Positions 8,601 through 18,925 of a stretch of 34,210 nucleotides of DNA are shown here, piece after piece. Made by a program: the position numbers and the translations under genes. Each line of letters begins with the position of its first letter. Position 1 is the first letter of the stretch. Source of the DNA: Novosphingobium organovorum (lineage in GTDB: Bacteria; Pseudomonadota; Alphaproteobacteria; Sphingomonadales; Sphingomonadaceae); contig NZ_JALHLF010000026.1 of the NCBI RefSeq assembly GCF_022832435.1, forward strand, positions 1 through 34,210, read 5' to 3'. The notes beneath the pieces were generated by a model. The model was given only the letters and a program-made list of their open reading frames with translations. It searched no databases and had not been told where the DNA came from.

Positions 8601-8917
8601 TGTGCCTGGGTGTTCCCGTGCGCGTCCTTGCCATCGAGGGCCCGGGGCACGCGCTGTGCGAGGATCGCGGCACGCAGGTCCTGATCGACACCTTGCTGGT
8701 TGGCGAGGTGGCCGTGGGGGACTGGCTGATGACGTTCCTGGGCGCCGCGCGCGAGAAGATGGACGAAGAGGCGGCCCGCCGCTCGCTTGCCGCGCTCACC
8801 GCGCTCGAGGCGATCATGAACGGACAGGAGGCGGATATCGCCGCTGCGTTCCCCGACCTCGTCGACCGCGAACCGCAATTGCCCCCCCACCTGCGCGACG
8901 GAGCCGTGCTGTCATGA
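8600..8917 (+). CDS. hupF: HupF, HypC-family hydrogenase chaperone
   Basis: This 105-residue HypC paralogue starts MCLGVPVRV. The invariant N-terminal cysteine (Cys2) binds the iron precursor or the large subunit. It is longer at the C-terminus than HypC (87 residues, encoded at 13485), as is usual for HupF. In rhizobia HupF stabilises HupL during maturation in air. It overlaps hupD and hupG by ATGA junctions, which suggests translational coupling. The presence of both HupF and HypC is normal in aerobic hydrogen oxidisers. Confidence 0.9.
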   Translation: MCLGVPVRVLAIEGPGHALCEDRGTQVLIDTLLVGEVAVGDWLMTFLGAAREKMDEEAARRSLAALTALEAIMNGQEADIAAAFPDLVDREPQLPPHLRDGAVLS

Positions 8918-9348
8918 CCCCCGAACCCGATTTCTCGCCGCTGCTCGATGGCATCATCGCGCGCCACCGCTATCCGGTCGTCACGCCCGAAGCGCTCGAC
9001 GCCGAGGCTGCGGCCTATCCCCTGGTTCTCCTGTTCCTTTGCGGCGATCACCGGCGCCTGGCCGAAAGCAACGACGTTGCCGTGGTCCTGCCCGAACTCG
9101 ACGCCGCGCTCGAAGGCCATGCCCGCGTGCTGGTCTGCGCGCGCGAGCACGAGCGCGAGATCCAGCGCCGCTACCGCTTCACCGCCTTTCCCGCGCTCGT
9201 CTTCCTGCGCGAGGGGGGCTATCTCGGCGCGATCGAGGGGATCCGCGACTGGTCGGACTACCTCGTCGAAATTCCCGAAATCCTCGGGCGCGAGCCGAGC
9301 GCTCCGCCCGCCTTCAAACTGCCCGCCGGTTGCGGCGAGAGCCGCTGA
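8914..9348 (+). CDS. hupG: HupG/HyaE-family small-subunit chaperone
   Basis: This 144-residue protein of the HyaE/HupG family has a thioredoxin-like fold without a catalytic CxxC pair. The central part (YPLVLLFLCGDHRRLAES, then RYRFTAFPALVFLREGGYLGAIEGIRDW) matches the family core, including the cis-Pro-like FPALVF strand. Known members bind the Tat signal of the hydrogenase small subunit and hold it until cofactors are in place. The ATG at 8914 overlaps the hupF stop (ATGA). The order hupF-G-H is the usual one. Confidence 0.85.
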   Translation: MTPEPDFSPLLDGIIARHRYPVVTPEALDAEAAAYPLVLLFLCGDHRRLAESNDVAVVLPELDAALEGHARVLVCAREHEREIQRRYRFTAFPALVFLREGGYLGAIEGIRDWSDYLVEIPEILGREPSAPPAFKLPAGCGESR

Positions 9349-9361
9349 GGAGCGCCTGATC

Positions 9362-10234
9362 ATGTCATCCTTCGAACCCCCGCGCATGCCCGCGCTCGTC
9401 GGCCCCGGCAGCCAGCCCGAAAGCTTCGACGGCACCACGCTTGACTACATGGTCATGCCCAGCGGCATGACGACCTTTTCCGCCGCCCACGTGCCCGAGG
9501 CCGAGCAGGCCGAGGGGCATGGACCTGCGCTGGAGGCGGTTGCCGCGATCCTCGCCGGGCTGCGCCGCGCCGAGGCGGGCGGCGAGGGTGGCCGGGTCGA
9601 TCTCACCCATCTTTCGGGCGAGGACCTGATGTTCGTTGACCAGCTGCTGGGCGAAGGCGAAGTCTCGGTGGTCTGCGGCGCCGACGCGCAGGCGCAGGAA
9701 TCGGTGCTTGCCGGTGTCTGGCGCGTGCGCGAATGCGATGCGATGGACCGTGTGGTGGCCGATTACGCCGAGATCGGGGCCTTCCCGCAGGCGCTGCTCG
9801 CGCGCACCTTCCTCAAGGCGCAGGACGCCGCCAGGCTGCCCGAGAGCGCCGGGCCCAACATCTTCAACGCGCCCGCGCTGGTGGTCGAGATCAACGAACA
9901 CGTCCCCCATGCGCGCGACGCGGGGCAGGGGGCGCACAGCATCAACCTCTCGCTCCTGCCGCACACCGAGGAGGATCTGGTGTTCCTCAAGCAGGTGCTG
10001 GGCCAGGGCGATCTGGTCATCCTTTCGCGCGGGTACGGCAACTGCCGCATCCACGCCACCGGCACGCGCGATACCTGGTGGGTGCGTTACTATAATTCGC
10101 AGGACACCCTGATCCTCAACTCGATCGAGGTCAGCCCGATCCCCGAAGTCGCGCTTGCCGCGCGCGAGGACCTCGCCGACAGCGCCGAACGGCTGGCCGA
10201 AATCCTTGCCATTTACATCGAGGAAAGGGCCTGA
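9362..10234 (+). CDS. hupH: HupH/HyaF-family hydrogenase maturation protein
   Basis: This 290-residue protein of the HupH/HyaF family acts in small-subunit (HupS) maturation in rhizobia. Family-typical segments include ALLARTFLKAQD, GPNIFNAPALVVEINEH, HSINLSLLPHTEEDL and LSRGYGNCRI followed by VRYYNSQDTLILNSIEV. The C-terminal part resembles the HyaF core. GAGGAG lies nine bases before the ATG. It sits in the conserved G-H-I order and ends three bases before hupI. The biochemical activity is not established. Confidence 0.87.
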   Translation: MSSFEPPRMPALVGPGSQPESFDGTTLDYMVMPSGMTTFSAAHVPEAEQAEGHGPALEAVAAILAGLRRAEAGGEGGRVDLTHLSGEDLMFVDQLLGEGEVSVVCGADAQAQESVLAGVWRVRECDAMDRVVADYAEIGAFPQALLARTFLKAQDAARLPESAGPNIFNAPALVVEINEHVPHARDAGQGAHSINLSLLPHTEEDLVFLKQVLGQGDLVILSRGYGNCRIHATGTRDTWWVRYYNSQDTLILNSIEVSPIPEVALAAREDLADSAERLAEILAIYIEERA

Positions 10235-10237
10235 GCG

Positions 10238-10474
10238 ATGGCGCAGGCGCCCTCCAGCGACCACTTCTTTGCGGGCAGCTACGGCGGTGATGCCTCCAAG
10301 CTGACCGATGACGCGCGGCTCGAATGCAAGATCTGCTGGCACATCTACGACCCCAAGGACGGCTGCGACTACTGGCAGATCCCGCCGGGCACGCCGTTTT
10401 CCGCGCTGCCCGATCACTGGACCTGCCCCGAATGCGACGGCGCGCGCGCCGACTTCATGGTCGTGTCGGACTGA
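10238..10474 (+). CDS. hupI: Rubredoxin-like protein HupI
   Basis: This 78-residue rubredoxin has two iron-binding pairs, LECKICWHIYDP and WTCPECDGA. Between them is WQIPPGTPFSALPDHW, which is typical of hydrogenase-cluster rubredoxins. It has an N-terminal tail of about 28 residues ahead of the fold. HupI proteins are needed for HupS maturation or cluster protection under oxygen in rhizobia and presumably transfer electrons in the cytoplasm. The gene starts three bases after hupH and ends four bases before hupJ. Confidence 0.93.
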   Translation: MAQAPSSDHFFAGSYGGDASKLTDDARLECKICWHIYDPKDGCDYWQIPPGTPFSALPDHWTCPECDGARADFMVVSD

Positions 10475-10478
10475 GCCG

Positions 10479-11165
10479 ATGGACCAGGGCGCCGCGCTGG
10501 CCGACCTTCACGCCCGGATCGAGGCAACCTACCGCACCATTGCCGAAACGCGCATGGAGGGGGTGCCGATCCTCAACCGCCGGCTCGACGTGGCGCTGCG
10601 CGGGCTGCGGCGCTATGGCGAGAACCATGTCGGCGTGCTCGTCACACCCTGGTTCATGAACCTGCTGTTCGTGCCCTGCGCGGCGCCGGATACGGTGAGC
10701 GGAGGCGGCTTGCGGGTCGGCACCAGCCGGGTCTTCGTCCTGCCCTCGGGGCCTTACGAGGCGCTGGCTTCCTACGAAGCGGCGCTGGGCTGGCACTGGG
10801 GCTGCTCGCTGTTTTCACCGATGTTCGATTTTGCCGACATGGACAGCGCGATCGAGACCGCCGAGGTTTCGCTCGACCTTCTGTTCACCGCGCCCGACCA
10901 GGACCATCCCGGCCCGGCTGAGAACGACCGCGAGGATGTCAGGGCGGCGATGATCCGGGGCAAGGGCGAAGGTTCGGCGCAGGAGCGGCTCGATGCGATG
11001 GCACGGGCGGAAGCCGCCGCGCTGGTGGAGGCGCAGGCCGAGGTGACACCGTCCACCAAGGTACACTCGCCGGGTGAAGCCGAACCCTTGGTCGAGCGCC
11101 CGGCGAGCCTCGATCGCCGCGCGCTGTTCGGGTTTGGCCGCCGCGCGGCAGGAGAGCGCCGATGA
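10479..11165 (+). CDS. hupJ: HupJ, HybE-family [NiFe]-hydrogenase assembly chaperone
   Basis: This 228-residue protein has the HybE/HupJ domain in residues 1-150 or so (MEGVPILNRRLDVAL, GVLVTPWFMNLLFVPC and LASYEAALGWHWGCSLFSPMFDFADMD, the last split by family variation). The family binds the Tat signal or precursor of the hydrogenase small subunit. The C-terminal third is alanine- and glutamate-rich and ends in DRRALFGFGRRAAGERR, which looks flexible. In many genomes HupI is fused to HupJ, but here they are separate genes four bases apart. The stop overlaps the hupK start (ATGA). Confidence 0.85.
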   Translation: MDQGAALADLHARIEATYRTIAETRMEGVPILNRRLDVALRGLRRYGENHVGVLVTPWFMNLLFVPCAAPDTVSGGGLRVGTSRVFVLPSGPYEALASYEAALGWHWGCSLFSPMFDFADMDSAIETAEVSLDLLFTAPDQDHPGPAENDREDVRAAMIRGKGEGSAQERLDAMARAEAAALVEAQAEVTPSTKVHSPGEAEPLVERPASLDRRALFGFGRRAAGERR

Positions 11166-12175
11166 TCCGCCGTCCGGCCCTTGCGATCACCGTTCCTCCG
11201 CCGGAAAGCGGCGCGCGCTTGCGTATCGCCTATGCGCCGACAGGCGTTGCCGCGCGGTTGGTTCATGGGCAGATCGCGCAAGCCGTTCCCGCGACGATCG
11301 GGCGGCTGTTCGCGGTCTGCACGTCGGCGCAGGAGCTGGCCTCCTGGCTGGCGCTGTGCGCCGCGCAAGGGCACGCGGCAGAGCCGGTGCGGCTGGCCAC
11401 GCTGCGCCACGCCGCGAGCCTGGAAGCGCTGCGCGAGACCGCGCTGCACGTCCTGCTCGTCTGGCCCTCGCTCTACGGTGAACCGGGCGGGCGCGCCGCC
11501 GCCGCCGCGATCATGGCCGCGACGCGCGGCGAGGGCGATGGCCCCGCAATCGCACGCACGCTGGCCGAAGCGGTGTTCGGCTGCGATCCGGATGAATGGC
11601 TAGCCCGGCACGAAGGCGGGCGCTGCGCCAGCCGGTGGGTCTTCGCGCGCGAAACACAGGCCGCGCACCTGCTCGACCGCGCGCTGGCGGACCGCGAAAT
11701 GCCGATCCATCCCGCGCCGAGCGCCGATGGGCCGCTGGCGCGCATGGCCGGGTCTTCGTTCGTCGCCGATTTCGAACCGGGCAGTCTGGCCGCGCACCGT
11801 GCGGCGCGGCTGGTCGAACTGGCGCGGCTCGCGGCCTCGTTCGCGCGCGGCGCGCCGGAATTGCCCGAAACCCGCGTGTCGTCTGGGGCTGCGGGTGAGG
11901 CCTACGCGCAGGTGGCCTGCGCGCGCGGTACGCTTGTCCACACCGTGCGGCTGGGCGATGGGCGCATTGCCGACTATGGCGTGGTATCGCCCACCGACGC
12001 GGCTTTCGCGCCCACCGGCCATGGCCGGGCGTGGTTGCAGACGGTGGCCGATGGCACGCTCGATCGGCCGCGCCAGGCGCGCGAGGCGGCCTTGCGGCTG
12101 GTCCTGGCGGCGATCGATCCCTGTGTCGAGCACGCCTTCGTGTTCGAAACGGAACCGATGGAAGGAGCGCTGTAA
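11162..12175 (+). CDS. hupK: HupK, large-subunit-like maturation scaffold
   Basis: This 337-residue protein of the HupK family is distantly related to hydrogenase large subunits. The C-terminal AAIDPCVEH keeps the DPC of the nickel-site motif but lacks the second cysteine. I see no RxCGxC motif at the N-terminus, so it cannot form a full NiFe site. In rhizobia HupK works with HypC as a scaffold for transfer of the iron cofactor under air. Sequence identity to known members looks low, and the call rests on position between hupJ and hypA, size and the C-terminal DPC. It overlaps hupJ (ATGA) and hypA (TAATG). Confidence 0.8.
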   Translation: MIRRPALAITVPPPESGARLRIAYAPTGVAARLVHGQIAQAVPATIGRLFAVCTSAQELASWLALCAAQGHAAEPVRLATLRHAASLEALRETALHVLLVWPSLYGEPGGRAAAAAIMAATRGEGDGPAIARTLAEAVFGCDPDEWLARHEGGRCASRWVFARETQAAHLLDRALADREMPIHPAPSADGPLARMAGSSFVADFEPGSLAAHRAARLVELARLAASFARGAPELPETRVSSGAAGEAYAQVACARGTLVHTVRLGDGRIADYGVVSPTDAAFAPTGHGRAWLQTVADGTLDRPRQAREAALRLVLAAIDPCVEHAFVFETEPMEGAL

Positions 12176-12516
12176 TGCATGAGATGGCCCTGTGCGAAAG
12201 CATCCGCCAGATCATCGAGGAGCAGGCCCAAGGGCAGGGCTTCACCCGCGTCGCGCGCGTCGCGCTCGACATCGGGGTGTTTTCCGGCGTCGAGGCGCAG
12301 GCGCTGCGCTTCGGCTTCGATGTGGTCATGAAGGGCTCGGTGGCGCAGGATGCCCGGCTCGAGATCCATGTCCAGCCCGCCACCGCCTGGTGCCTGCCCT
12401 GCGGGCACGAGGTCGGCCTTGCGCAGCGCTATGACGCCTGCCCCGACTGCGGCAGCTACCAGCTGCAGGTGACGGGCGGCGAGAACCTGAGTATTCGAGA
12501 ATTGGAGGTCTACTGA
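12175..12516 (+). CDS. hypA: Nickel metallochaperone HypA
   Basis: The product is a 113-residue HypA. The N-terminal [10 protein letters not shown] contains the nickel ligands Met1-His2-Glu3. The zinc site is the two pairs WCLPCGHE and DACPDCGS in the C-terminal half. HypA delivers nickel together with HypB to the large subunit. The ATG shares one base with the hupK TAA stop, and the hypA stop shares one base with hypB ATG. This tight coupling fits equimolar expression. Confidence 0.95.
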   Translation: MHEMALCESIRQIIEEQAQGQGFTRVARVALDIGVFSGVEAQALRFGFDVVMKGSVAQDARLEIHVQPATAWCLPCGHEVGLAQRYDACPDCGSYQLQVTGGENLSIRELEVY

Positions 12517-13469
12517 TGTGTACCGTTTGCGGCTGCGGCGAAGGCGAAACCCGCATCGAGGGCCATGGCCACCACCATCATCATGACCACGATCACGCGC
12601 ACGGCCATGACCACGCGCACGACCATGACCATGACCATGACCATGACCATGACCATGACCATGACCATGACCACGCGCATGACCATCACCACCACCACGG
12701 CGCGCACGGCGATCTGCACTATGGGACCGGCCCGGCGGGAACCTCGGTTCCGGGCATGAGCCAGACCCGGCTGATCCAGCTCGAAGCGGACATCCTGGGC
12801 AAGAACAACCGCTACGCGGCGGTCAACCGCGCGCGCTTTGCGCAGCTGGGCATGTTCGTGCTCAACCTCGTCTCCTCGCCCGGTTCGGGCAAGACGAGCC
12901 TGCTGTGCAAGACGCTCGAAGCGCTCAAGGAGACGCTTTCGCTCGCGGTGATCGAAGGCGACCAGCAGACCAGTGCCGATGCCGATCGGATCCGCGCTAC
13001 GGGTGTCCCTGCGATCCAGGTCAACACCGGCAAGGGCTGCCATCTCGACGCGCACATGATCGGCCACGCGCTCGAGGCGCTGGCGCCGCAGGCCGGCTCG
13101 GTCCTGCTGATCGAGAACGTGGGCAACCTCGTTTGCCCGGCCGGGTTCGATCTGGGCGAGGCGCACAAGGTGGCGATCCTCTCGGTCACCGAGGGCGAGG
13201 ACAAGCCGCTCAAGTATCCCGACATGTTCGCCGCGTCCGATCTCGTCCTGCTCAACAAGGTCGATCTCCTGCCGCACCTCGATTTCGACATCGATCTGGC
13301 CGAGGCCAACGTGCGCCGCGTCAATCCCAGGGCGCGCGTGCTGCGTGTCTCGGCGCGCTCGGGCGAGGGGATGGCGGCCTGGATGCAGTGGCTCAAGGGC
13401 GGTGCGCTGATGGCGGGCGCCACCCGCGCGCCTGACAGCGAAGCGCCTGCGGCGCTCGCGGCGAAATAG
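12516..13469 (+). CDS. hypB: Nickel-binding GTPase HypB with long histidine-rich region
   Basis: This 317-residue GTPase powers nickel insertion into HupL. It begins MCTVCGCG (the N-terminal high-affinity nickel motif). Then comes a stretch at about residues 17-67 with some 29 histidines, largely alternating Asp-His, and then the GTPase domain: P-loop [33 protein letters not shown] with the metal-site Cys, and the guanine motif LNKVD. The histidine run is a nickel store in related proteins. It is encoded by eight perfect GACCAT hexamers (12621-12668). GGAGG lies seven bases before the ATG. The C-terminal alanine-rich tail is unremarkable. Confidence 0.97.
   Translation: MCTVCGCGEGETRIEGHGHHHHHDHDHAHGHDHAHDHDHDHDHDHDHDHDHDHAHDHHHHHGAHGDLHYGTGPAGTSVPGMSQTRLIQLEADILGKNNRYAAVNRARFAQLGMFVLNLVSSPGSGKTSLLCKTLEALKETLSLAVIEGDQQTSADADRIRATGVPAIQVNTGKGCHLDAHMIGHALEALAPQAGSVLLIENVGNLVCPAGFDLGEAHKVAILSVTEGEDKPLKYPDMFAASDLVLLNKVDLLPHLDFDIDLAEANVRRVNPRARVLRVSARSGEGMAAWMQWLKGGALMAGATRAPDSEAPAALAAK
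12621..12668 (+). repeat. Tandem hexamer repeat (GACCAT) x8 in hypB
   Basis: Eight uninterrupted copies of GACCAT encode eight Asp-His pairs. Near-copies (GACCAC, GCGCAC, GCGCAT) lie on both sides. Because the unit is six bases, gain or loss of copies changes the histidine number without shifting the frame. Synonymous CAC would be expected at many of these positions in such GC-rich DNA, so the uniform CAT suggests recent slippage or duplication. Confidence 0.95.
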
Positions 13470-13484
13470 GGGAGGGGCCGCGCC

Positions 13485-13748
13485 ATGTGCCTTGCCATCC
13501 CCGCGCGCGTCACCGCGCTGCACGATGACGCGATGGCCACCGTCTCGCTGGGCGGGGTGGTCAAGACCATCTCGGTCGCGCTGCTCGATCGGGTAGCGGT
13601 GGGCGACTATGTCCTGCTCCACGTCGGCTATGCGCTCCACACGATCAGCGAGGCGGAGGCCGAGCGCACGCTGGCGATGATGGCCGAGGGCGGGCTGCTC
13701 GAGGCCGAGATCGCCGAAATGGCCGATGGGGCGGGAGAAGCGGCATGA
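13485..13748 (+). CDS. hypC: Hydrogenase maturation chaperone HypC
   Basis: The product is an 87-residue HypC beginning MCLAIPARV, with the essential Cys2. A small OB-like barrel follows ([29 protein letters not shown]). It carries the Fe(CN)2CO precursor with HypD and hands it to the large subunit. GGGGAGGGG precedes the ATG. The stop overlaps hypD ATG (ATGA). Confidence 0.95.
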   Translation: MCLAIPARVTALHDDAMATVSLGGVVKTISVALLDRVAVGDYVLLHVGYALHTISEAEAERTLAMMAEGGLLEAEIAEMADGAGEAA

Positions 13749-14923
13749 AGTACGTCGAGGAATTTCGCGACCGCGCGCTGGCCGAGAGGCTGGCCGCGAC
13801 GATCCGCGCCGAGGTCGACCCGGCGCGCGACTACAACTTCATGGAGTTCTGTGGCGGGCACACCCATGCGATCTTCCGCTATGGCGTGCAGGATCTGGTG
13901 CCCGCCAACGTCCACTTCGTCCACGGGCCGGGGTGTCCGGTGTGCATCCTGCCGATCCGTCGGCTCGACGATGCGATCGAGCTGGTCGAACGCCATGGCG
14001 TGATCCTGTGTTCCTATGGCGACATGCTGCGCGTGCCCGCCTCGAAGCGCCGCTCGCTGATGAGCGTGAAGGCTGAGGGCGGCGACGTGCGCATGGTCTA
14101 TTCCACGCTCGACGCGCTCGACGTGGCGCGCAAGAACCCGGATCGCGAGGTCGTGTTCCTGGGCATCGGGTTCGAGACCACCACGCCGCCGACCGCCCTC
14201 GCCATCCGCCAGGCCGAGATCGAAGGGCTCACCAATTTCTCGGTCTTCTGCAACCACGTGCTGACCCCGGCGGCGATCCGCCACATCCTCGATGCGCCTG
14301 AAATCGATCCCGCGCAGGCGGTCCGCCTCGACGGGTTCCTCGGCCCCAGCCACGTCTCGGCGGTGATCGGCTCTGAGCCTTACGAGTTTCTCTCCGAAAG
14401 CTACGCCAAGCCGGTGGTGATCGCCGGGTTCGAGCCGCTCGACGTGCTCCATTCGGTGCTGATGCTGATCCGTCAGGTCAACGAAGGCCGCGTTGCGGTG
14501 GAGAACCAGTACGCGCGCGTCGTCACGCGCGAGGGCAATACCCGTGCGCAGGCACTGGTCGCGGAAATCTTCGAACGGCGGGCCGCCTTCGAATGGCGCG
14601 GGCTCGGTTCGGTGCCCGACAGCGCGCTGTCCATCCGCGAAAGCTACGGCGCGTTCGATGCCGAACGCCGGTTCGCGCTTTCGGCCAAGACCTCGCGCGA
14701 GGTCAAGTCGTGCGAATGCCCGGCGATCCTGCGCGGCGTGAAGAAGCCCAAGGATTGCAAGCTGTTCGGCACGGTGTGCACGCCCGATAATCCGATGGGC
14801 AGCTGCATGGTCAGCTCCGAAGGCGCTTGCGCCGCCTACTGGACCTACCGCCGCGCCGAGACGCTGGCGGAAATGGCGGCCGACCGGGCGTGCGTCGCGG
14901 CCGGGCTGGAGGACGCGGCGTGA
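13745..14923 (+). CDS. hypD: Hydrogenase iron-cofactor assembly protein HypD
   Basis: This 392-residue iron-sulfur protein assembles CN and CO ligands on iron. All family signatures are visible: [37 protein letters not shown] and [10 protein letters not shown], plus the C-terminal cysteine set [18 protein letters not shown] and [15 protein letters not shown] for the [4Fe-4S] cluster. Length is normal for the family. The start is coupled to hypC by ATGA. The stop overlaps an in-frame GTG start for hypE. Confidence 0.97.
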   Translation: MKYVEEFRDRALAERLAATIRAEVDPARDYNFMEFCGGHTHAIFRYGVQDLVPANVHFVHGPGCPVCILPIRRLDDAIELVERHGVILCSYGDMLRVPASKRRSLMSVKAEGGDVRMVYSTLDALDVARKNPDREVVFLGIGFETTTPPTALAIRQAEIEGLTNFSVFCNHVLTPAAIRHILDAPEIDPAQAVRLDGFLGPSHVSAVIGSEPYEFLSESYAKPVVIAGFEPLDVLHSVLMLIRQVNEGRVAVENQYARVVTREGNTRAQALVAEIFERRAAFEWRGLGSVPDSALSIRESYGAFDAERRFALSAKTSREVKSCECPAILRGVKKPKDCKLFGTVCTPDNPMGSCMVSSEGACAAYWTYRRAETLAEMAADRACVAAGLEDAA

Positions 14924-15980
14924 GCGTGATGGAATCGATCGATCGCGAACCGGGCAGGCGCCCCACGATCCGCCCGGACGAGCGCGTGACGATGAGCCAC
15001 GGCGGCGGGGGGCGGGCCACCGCCGAACTGATCCGCCGCATCTTCGCGCCGCACTTCGCCAACCCGCTGCTCGAACAGGGGCACGACGTCGCCCGGCTCG
15101 AACGGCCCGAGGGGCGCATCGTCGTCTCGACCGACGGGCATGTGATTTCGCCGCTGTTCTTTCCGGGCGGCGACATCGGTTCGCTCGCGGTGCACGGCAC
15201 CTTGAACGATGTTGCCATGGGCGGGGCGCGGCCGATCGCGCTGACCGCCGGTTTCGTGATCGAGGAGGGCTTTGCGCTCGCGGATCTCGAACGCATCGCC
15301 GCCTCGATGGGCGCGGCCGCGCGGCGCGCGGGCGTGCCGATCGCGACGGGCGACACCAAGGTCGTCGAGCGGGGCAAGGGCGATGGGGTGTTCATCACCA
15401 CCACCGGCATCGGGGTGGTGCCCGATGGTGTCGAGATCGGCCCCGACCGGCTTGCCGCAGGGCAGGCGGTGCTGCTTTCGGGGACGCTGGGCGATCATGG
15501 CGTGGCGATCCTGTCGCAGCGCCAGGGGCTCGAATTCGGCACCACGATCCGCTCGGACAGCGCGGCGCTGCACCGCATGGTGGCCGACATGGTGGCCGCC
15601 GCGCCGGGCCTTGCGCTGCTGCGCGATCCCACGCGCGGCGGGCTTTCGGCGACGCTCAACGAGCTGGTCGAGGGTACGCGGCTGGGCATCGCGATCGACG
15701 AGGCGGCGATCCCCGTGCGCGGCGAGGTGGCCTCGGCCTGCGAGCTGCTCGGGCTTGACCCGCTGCACATTGCCAACGAAGGCAAGCTGGTGTGTATTTG
15801 TGACGCCCGCGATGCCGAGCCGCTGCTGGCGGTCATGCGGCGCCACCCCGAGGGGCGCGAGGCCGTGCGCATCGGGTCGGTCACCGCCGAGCAGCCCGGT
15901 TTCGTCCGGATGACGACCGCGATCGGTGGCACGCGCATCGTGGACTGGCTTTCGGGCGAACAATTGCCCAGGATCTGCTG

Positions 15981-15981
<1 letters not shown>
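14920..15981 (+). CDS. hypE: Carbamoyl dehydratase HypE (cyanide ligand synthesis)
   Basis: This is a PurM-like protein that, in the family, turns the carbamoyl group delivered by HypF on its C-terminal cysteine into thiocyanate for the iron ligand. The essential last residues are PRIC. Other marks are MSHGGGGRAT, HGTLNDVAMGGARP, GDTKVVERGKGDG and RDPTRGGLSATLNEL. I chose the GTG at 14920 (353 residues): GGAGGA lies six bases upstream and the start overlaps the hypD stop as GTGA. The ATG at 14929 is in frame, but its spacing to that site is 15 bases. The hypE stop shares a base with the hoxA ATG. Confidence 0.95.
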
Positions 15982-17504
<1,523 letters not shown>

Positions 17505-17506
17505 GC

Positions 17507-18925
17507 ATGACCCGCCGCGAGACGCCTCGGATGGCGCCGGAAACCCAGACCGCGACGCCGACCCCGACCCCGCCGCCGTTGCTGGCGGGCGGGCTGGAAG
17601 GTCTGGCCGGATCGATGGGAGATGGCGCGGGCGAGGACCTGTGGATCGAGGTGATCCGCCAGATGGACTCGGTCTACGCCGATCTCGTCACCTCGCAGAC
17701 CGCGCTCGAGGAACAGCACCGCGAACTGAGTGAGGCGCACGGCTTCATCGGCTCGGTGCTCGATGCAATGACCGACGTCGTGCTCGCCTGCGGGGCCGAC
17801 GGGCGCCTCCAGCGGGTCAACGGCGCGCTCACCGCGATCGTGGGCGAAAGTGAACAGGCGCTGCTCGGCCGCGAGGTCGAGGCGCTGTTCGCGCCCGACG
17901 AGCGCGGCGCGGTGCGCGATGCGATGATCGAGGTGCGCAGCGGCGGCGTGGTCGACCAGCGCGAATGGAACCTGCTGATGGCCGATGGCACCCCCGCCAC
18001 GGTCTCCACCAACATCGCCCCCCGGCGCGATGGCGCGGGCCTGATGTGTGGCTTTGTTTTCGTGGGCCGTCCGCTCGGCGATCTCCAGCGCGCCTACCGC
18101 GCGCTCGACAAGGCCCATTCCACGCTCCAGCGCACGCAGGAACAGCTCCTGATGAGCGAGAAGATGGCCGCGCTCGGCCGGCTCGTCGCGGGTGTGGCGC
18201 ACGAACTCAACAACCCGATCAGCTTCGTGTTCGGCAACATGTACGCGCTCAAACGCTACGGCGATGCCATCGCGCGCTATCTCGAGGCAACCGGCGAGCA
18301 CCACGGCGATCCCGCGCTCGACCGGCTGCGCGCCGAACTGCGCATCGACCGCATCCTCGCGGACATCGGCCCGCTGGTCGACGGGACGCTCGAAGGGGCC
18401 GAGAGGGTGCGCGACATCGTGCAGGACCTGAGGCGCTTTTCCTCCAACCAGGAGGAGACGCCCGAGCCTTTCAACCTCGCCCGGCTGGTGCGCACGGCGG
18501 CGGAATGGGTGGCCAAGGCGCAGCGGGTCAAGCCGCGCTTCACTTTCGATCTGCCCGATCCGCTCGATCTGGTGAGCCGCAAGGGGCAGCTGCACCAGAT
18601 CGCCGTCAACCTCGTCCAGAACGCCTGCGACGCGCTGGCCGGGCAGGCGGACGGTGCGGTGCTGATCCGCGCCTGGCGCGAGGGCGCAACCTGCTTTTTG
18701 ATGGTGGCGGACAACGGTCCGGGCATTCCGGCGGCGCGGCGCGACAAGATCTTCGAGCCGTTCTTCACCACCAAGCCGATCGGTTCAGGCACCGGGCTGG
18801 GGCTTTACGTGAGCTACAACATGGCCGCCAAGCTTGGCGGGGCGCTGCGTTTCGAGGACAATCCGGGGGGCGGCGCGCGTTTCGTGCTGACCCTGCCCGA
18901 TCTGGTGGGCGAGGACGCGGCGTGA
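17507..18925 (+). CDS. hupT: Hydrogen-responsive sensor histidine kinase HupT/HoxJ
   Basis: This 472-residue soluble kinase has no membrane segments. After a Pro/Thr-rich N-terminus there is a short coiled stretch (about 60-78) and a PAS domain (about 80-190). The dimerisation helix carries His232 in [10 protein letters not shown]. The ATPase domain has the N box (N368), DNGPGIP (402-408) and GSGTGLGL. The G2 box is intact, so the kinase should be active. HupT is thought to phosphorylate HoxA/HupR without H2 and to be silenced through HupUV when H2 is present. The gene starts three bases after hoxA. Its stop overlaps the hupU GTG. Confidence 0.92.
   Translation: MTRRETPRMAPETQTATPTPTPPPLLAGGLEGLAGSMGDGAGEDLWIEVIRQMDSVYADLVTSQTALEEQHRELSEAHGFIGSVLDAMTDVVLACGADGRLQRVNGALTAIVGESEQALLGREVEALFAPDERGAVRDAMIEVRSGGVVDQREWNLLMADGTPATVSTNIAPRRDGAGLMCGFVFVGRPLGDLQRAYRALDKAHSTLQRTQEQLLMSEKMAALGRLVAGVAHELNNPISFVFGNMYALKRYGDAIARYLEATGEHHGDPALDRLRAELRIDRILADIGPLVDGTLEGAERVRDIVQDLRRFSSNQEETPEPFNLARLVRTAAEWVAKAQRVKPRFTFDLPDPLDLVSRKGQLHQIAVNLVQNACDALAGQADGAVLIRAWREGATCFLMVADNGPGIPAARRDKIFEPFFTTKPIGSGTGLGLYVSYNMAAKLGGALRFEDNPGGGARFVLTLPDLVGEDAA

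Noticed and set aside
10791..10806. Sigma-54-like TGGCACTGGGGCTGCT inside hupJ
   Set aside because: GG and GC spacing fits, but the -12 box lacks the TTGC form and the bases encode conserved GWHWGC residues of HupJ. Genes here are continuous, so no promoter is needed.
12570..12720. Repeat array resembling a CRISPR at low resolution
   Set aside because: The units are six bases without spacers and encode the HypB histidine tract.
12510..13640. Minus-strand open frame opposite hypB with a Met/Val run
   Set aside because: The Met/Val run is just the reverse complement of the GACCAT repeat. The plus strand encodes a full HypB.
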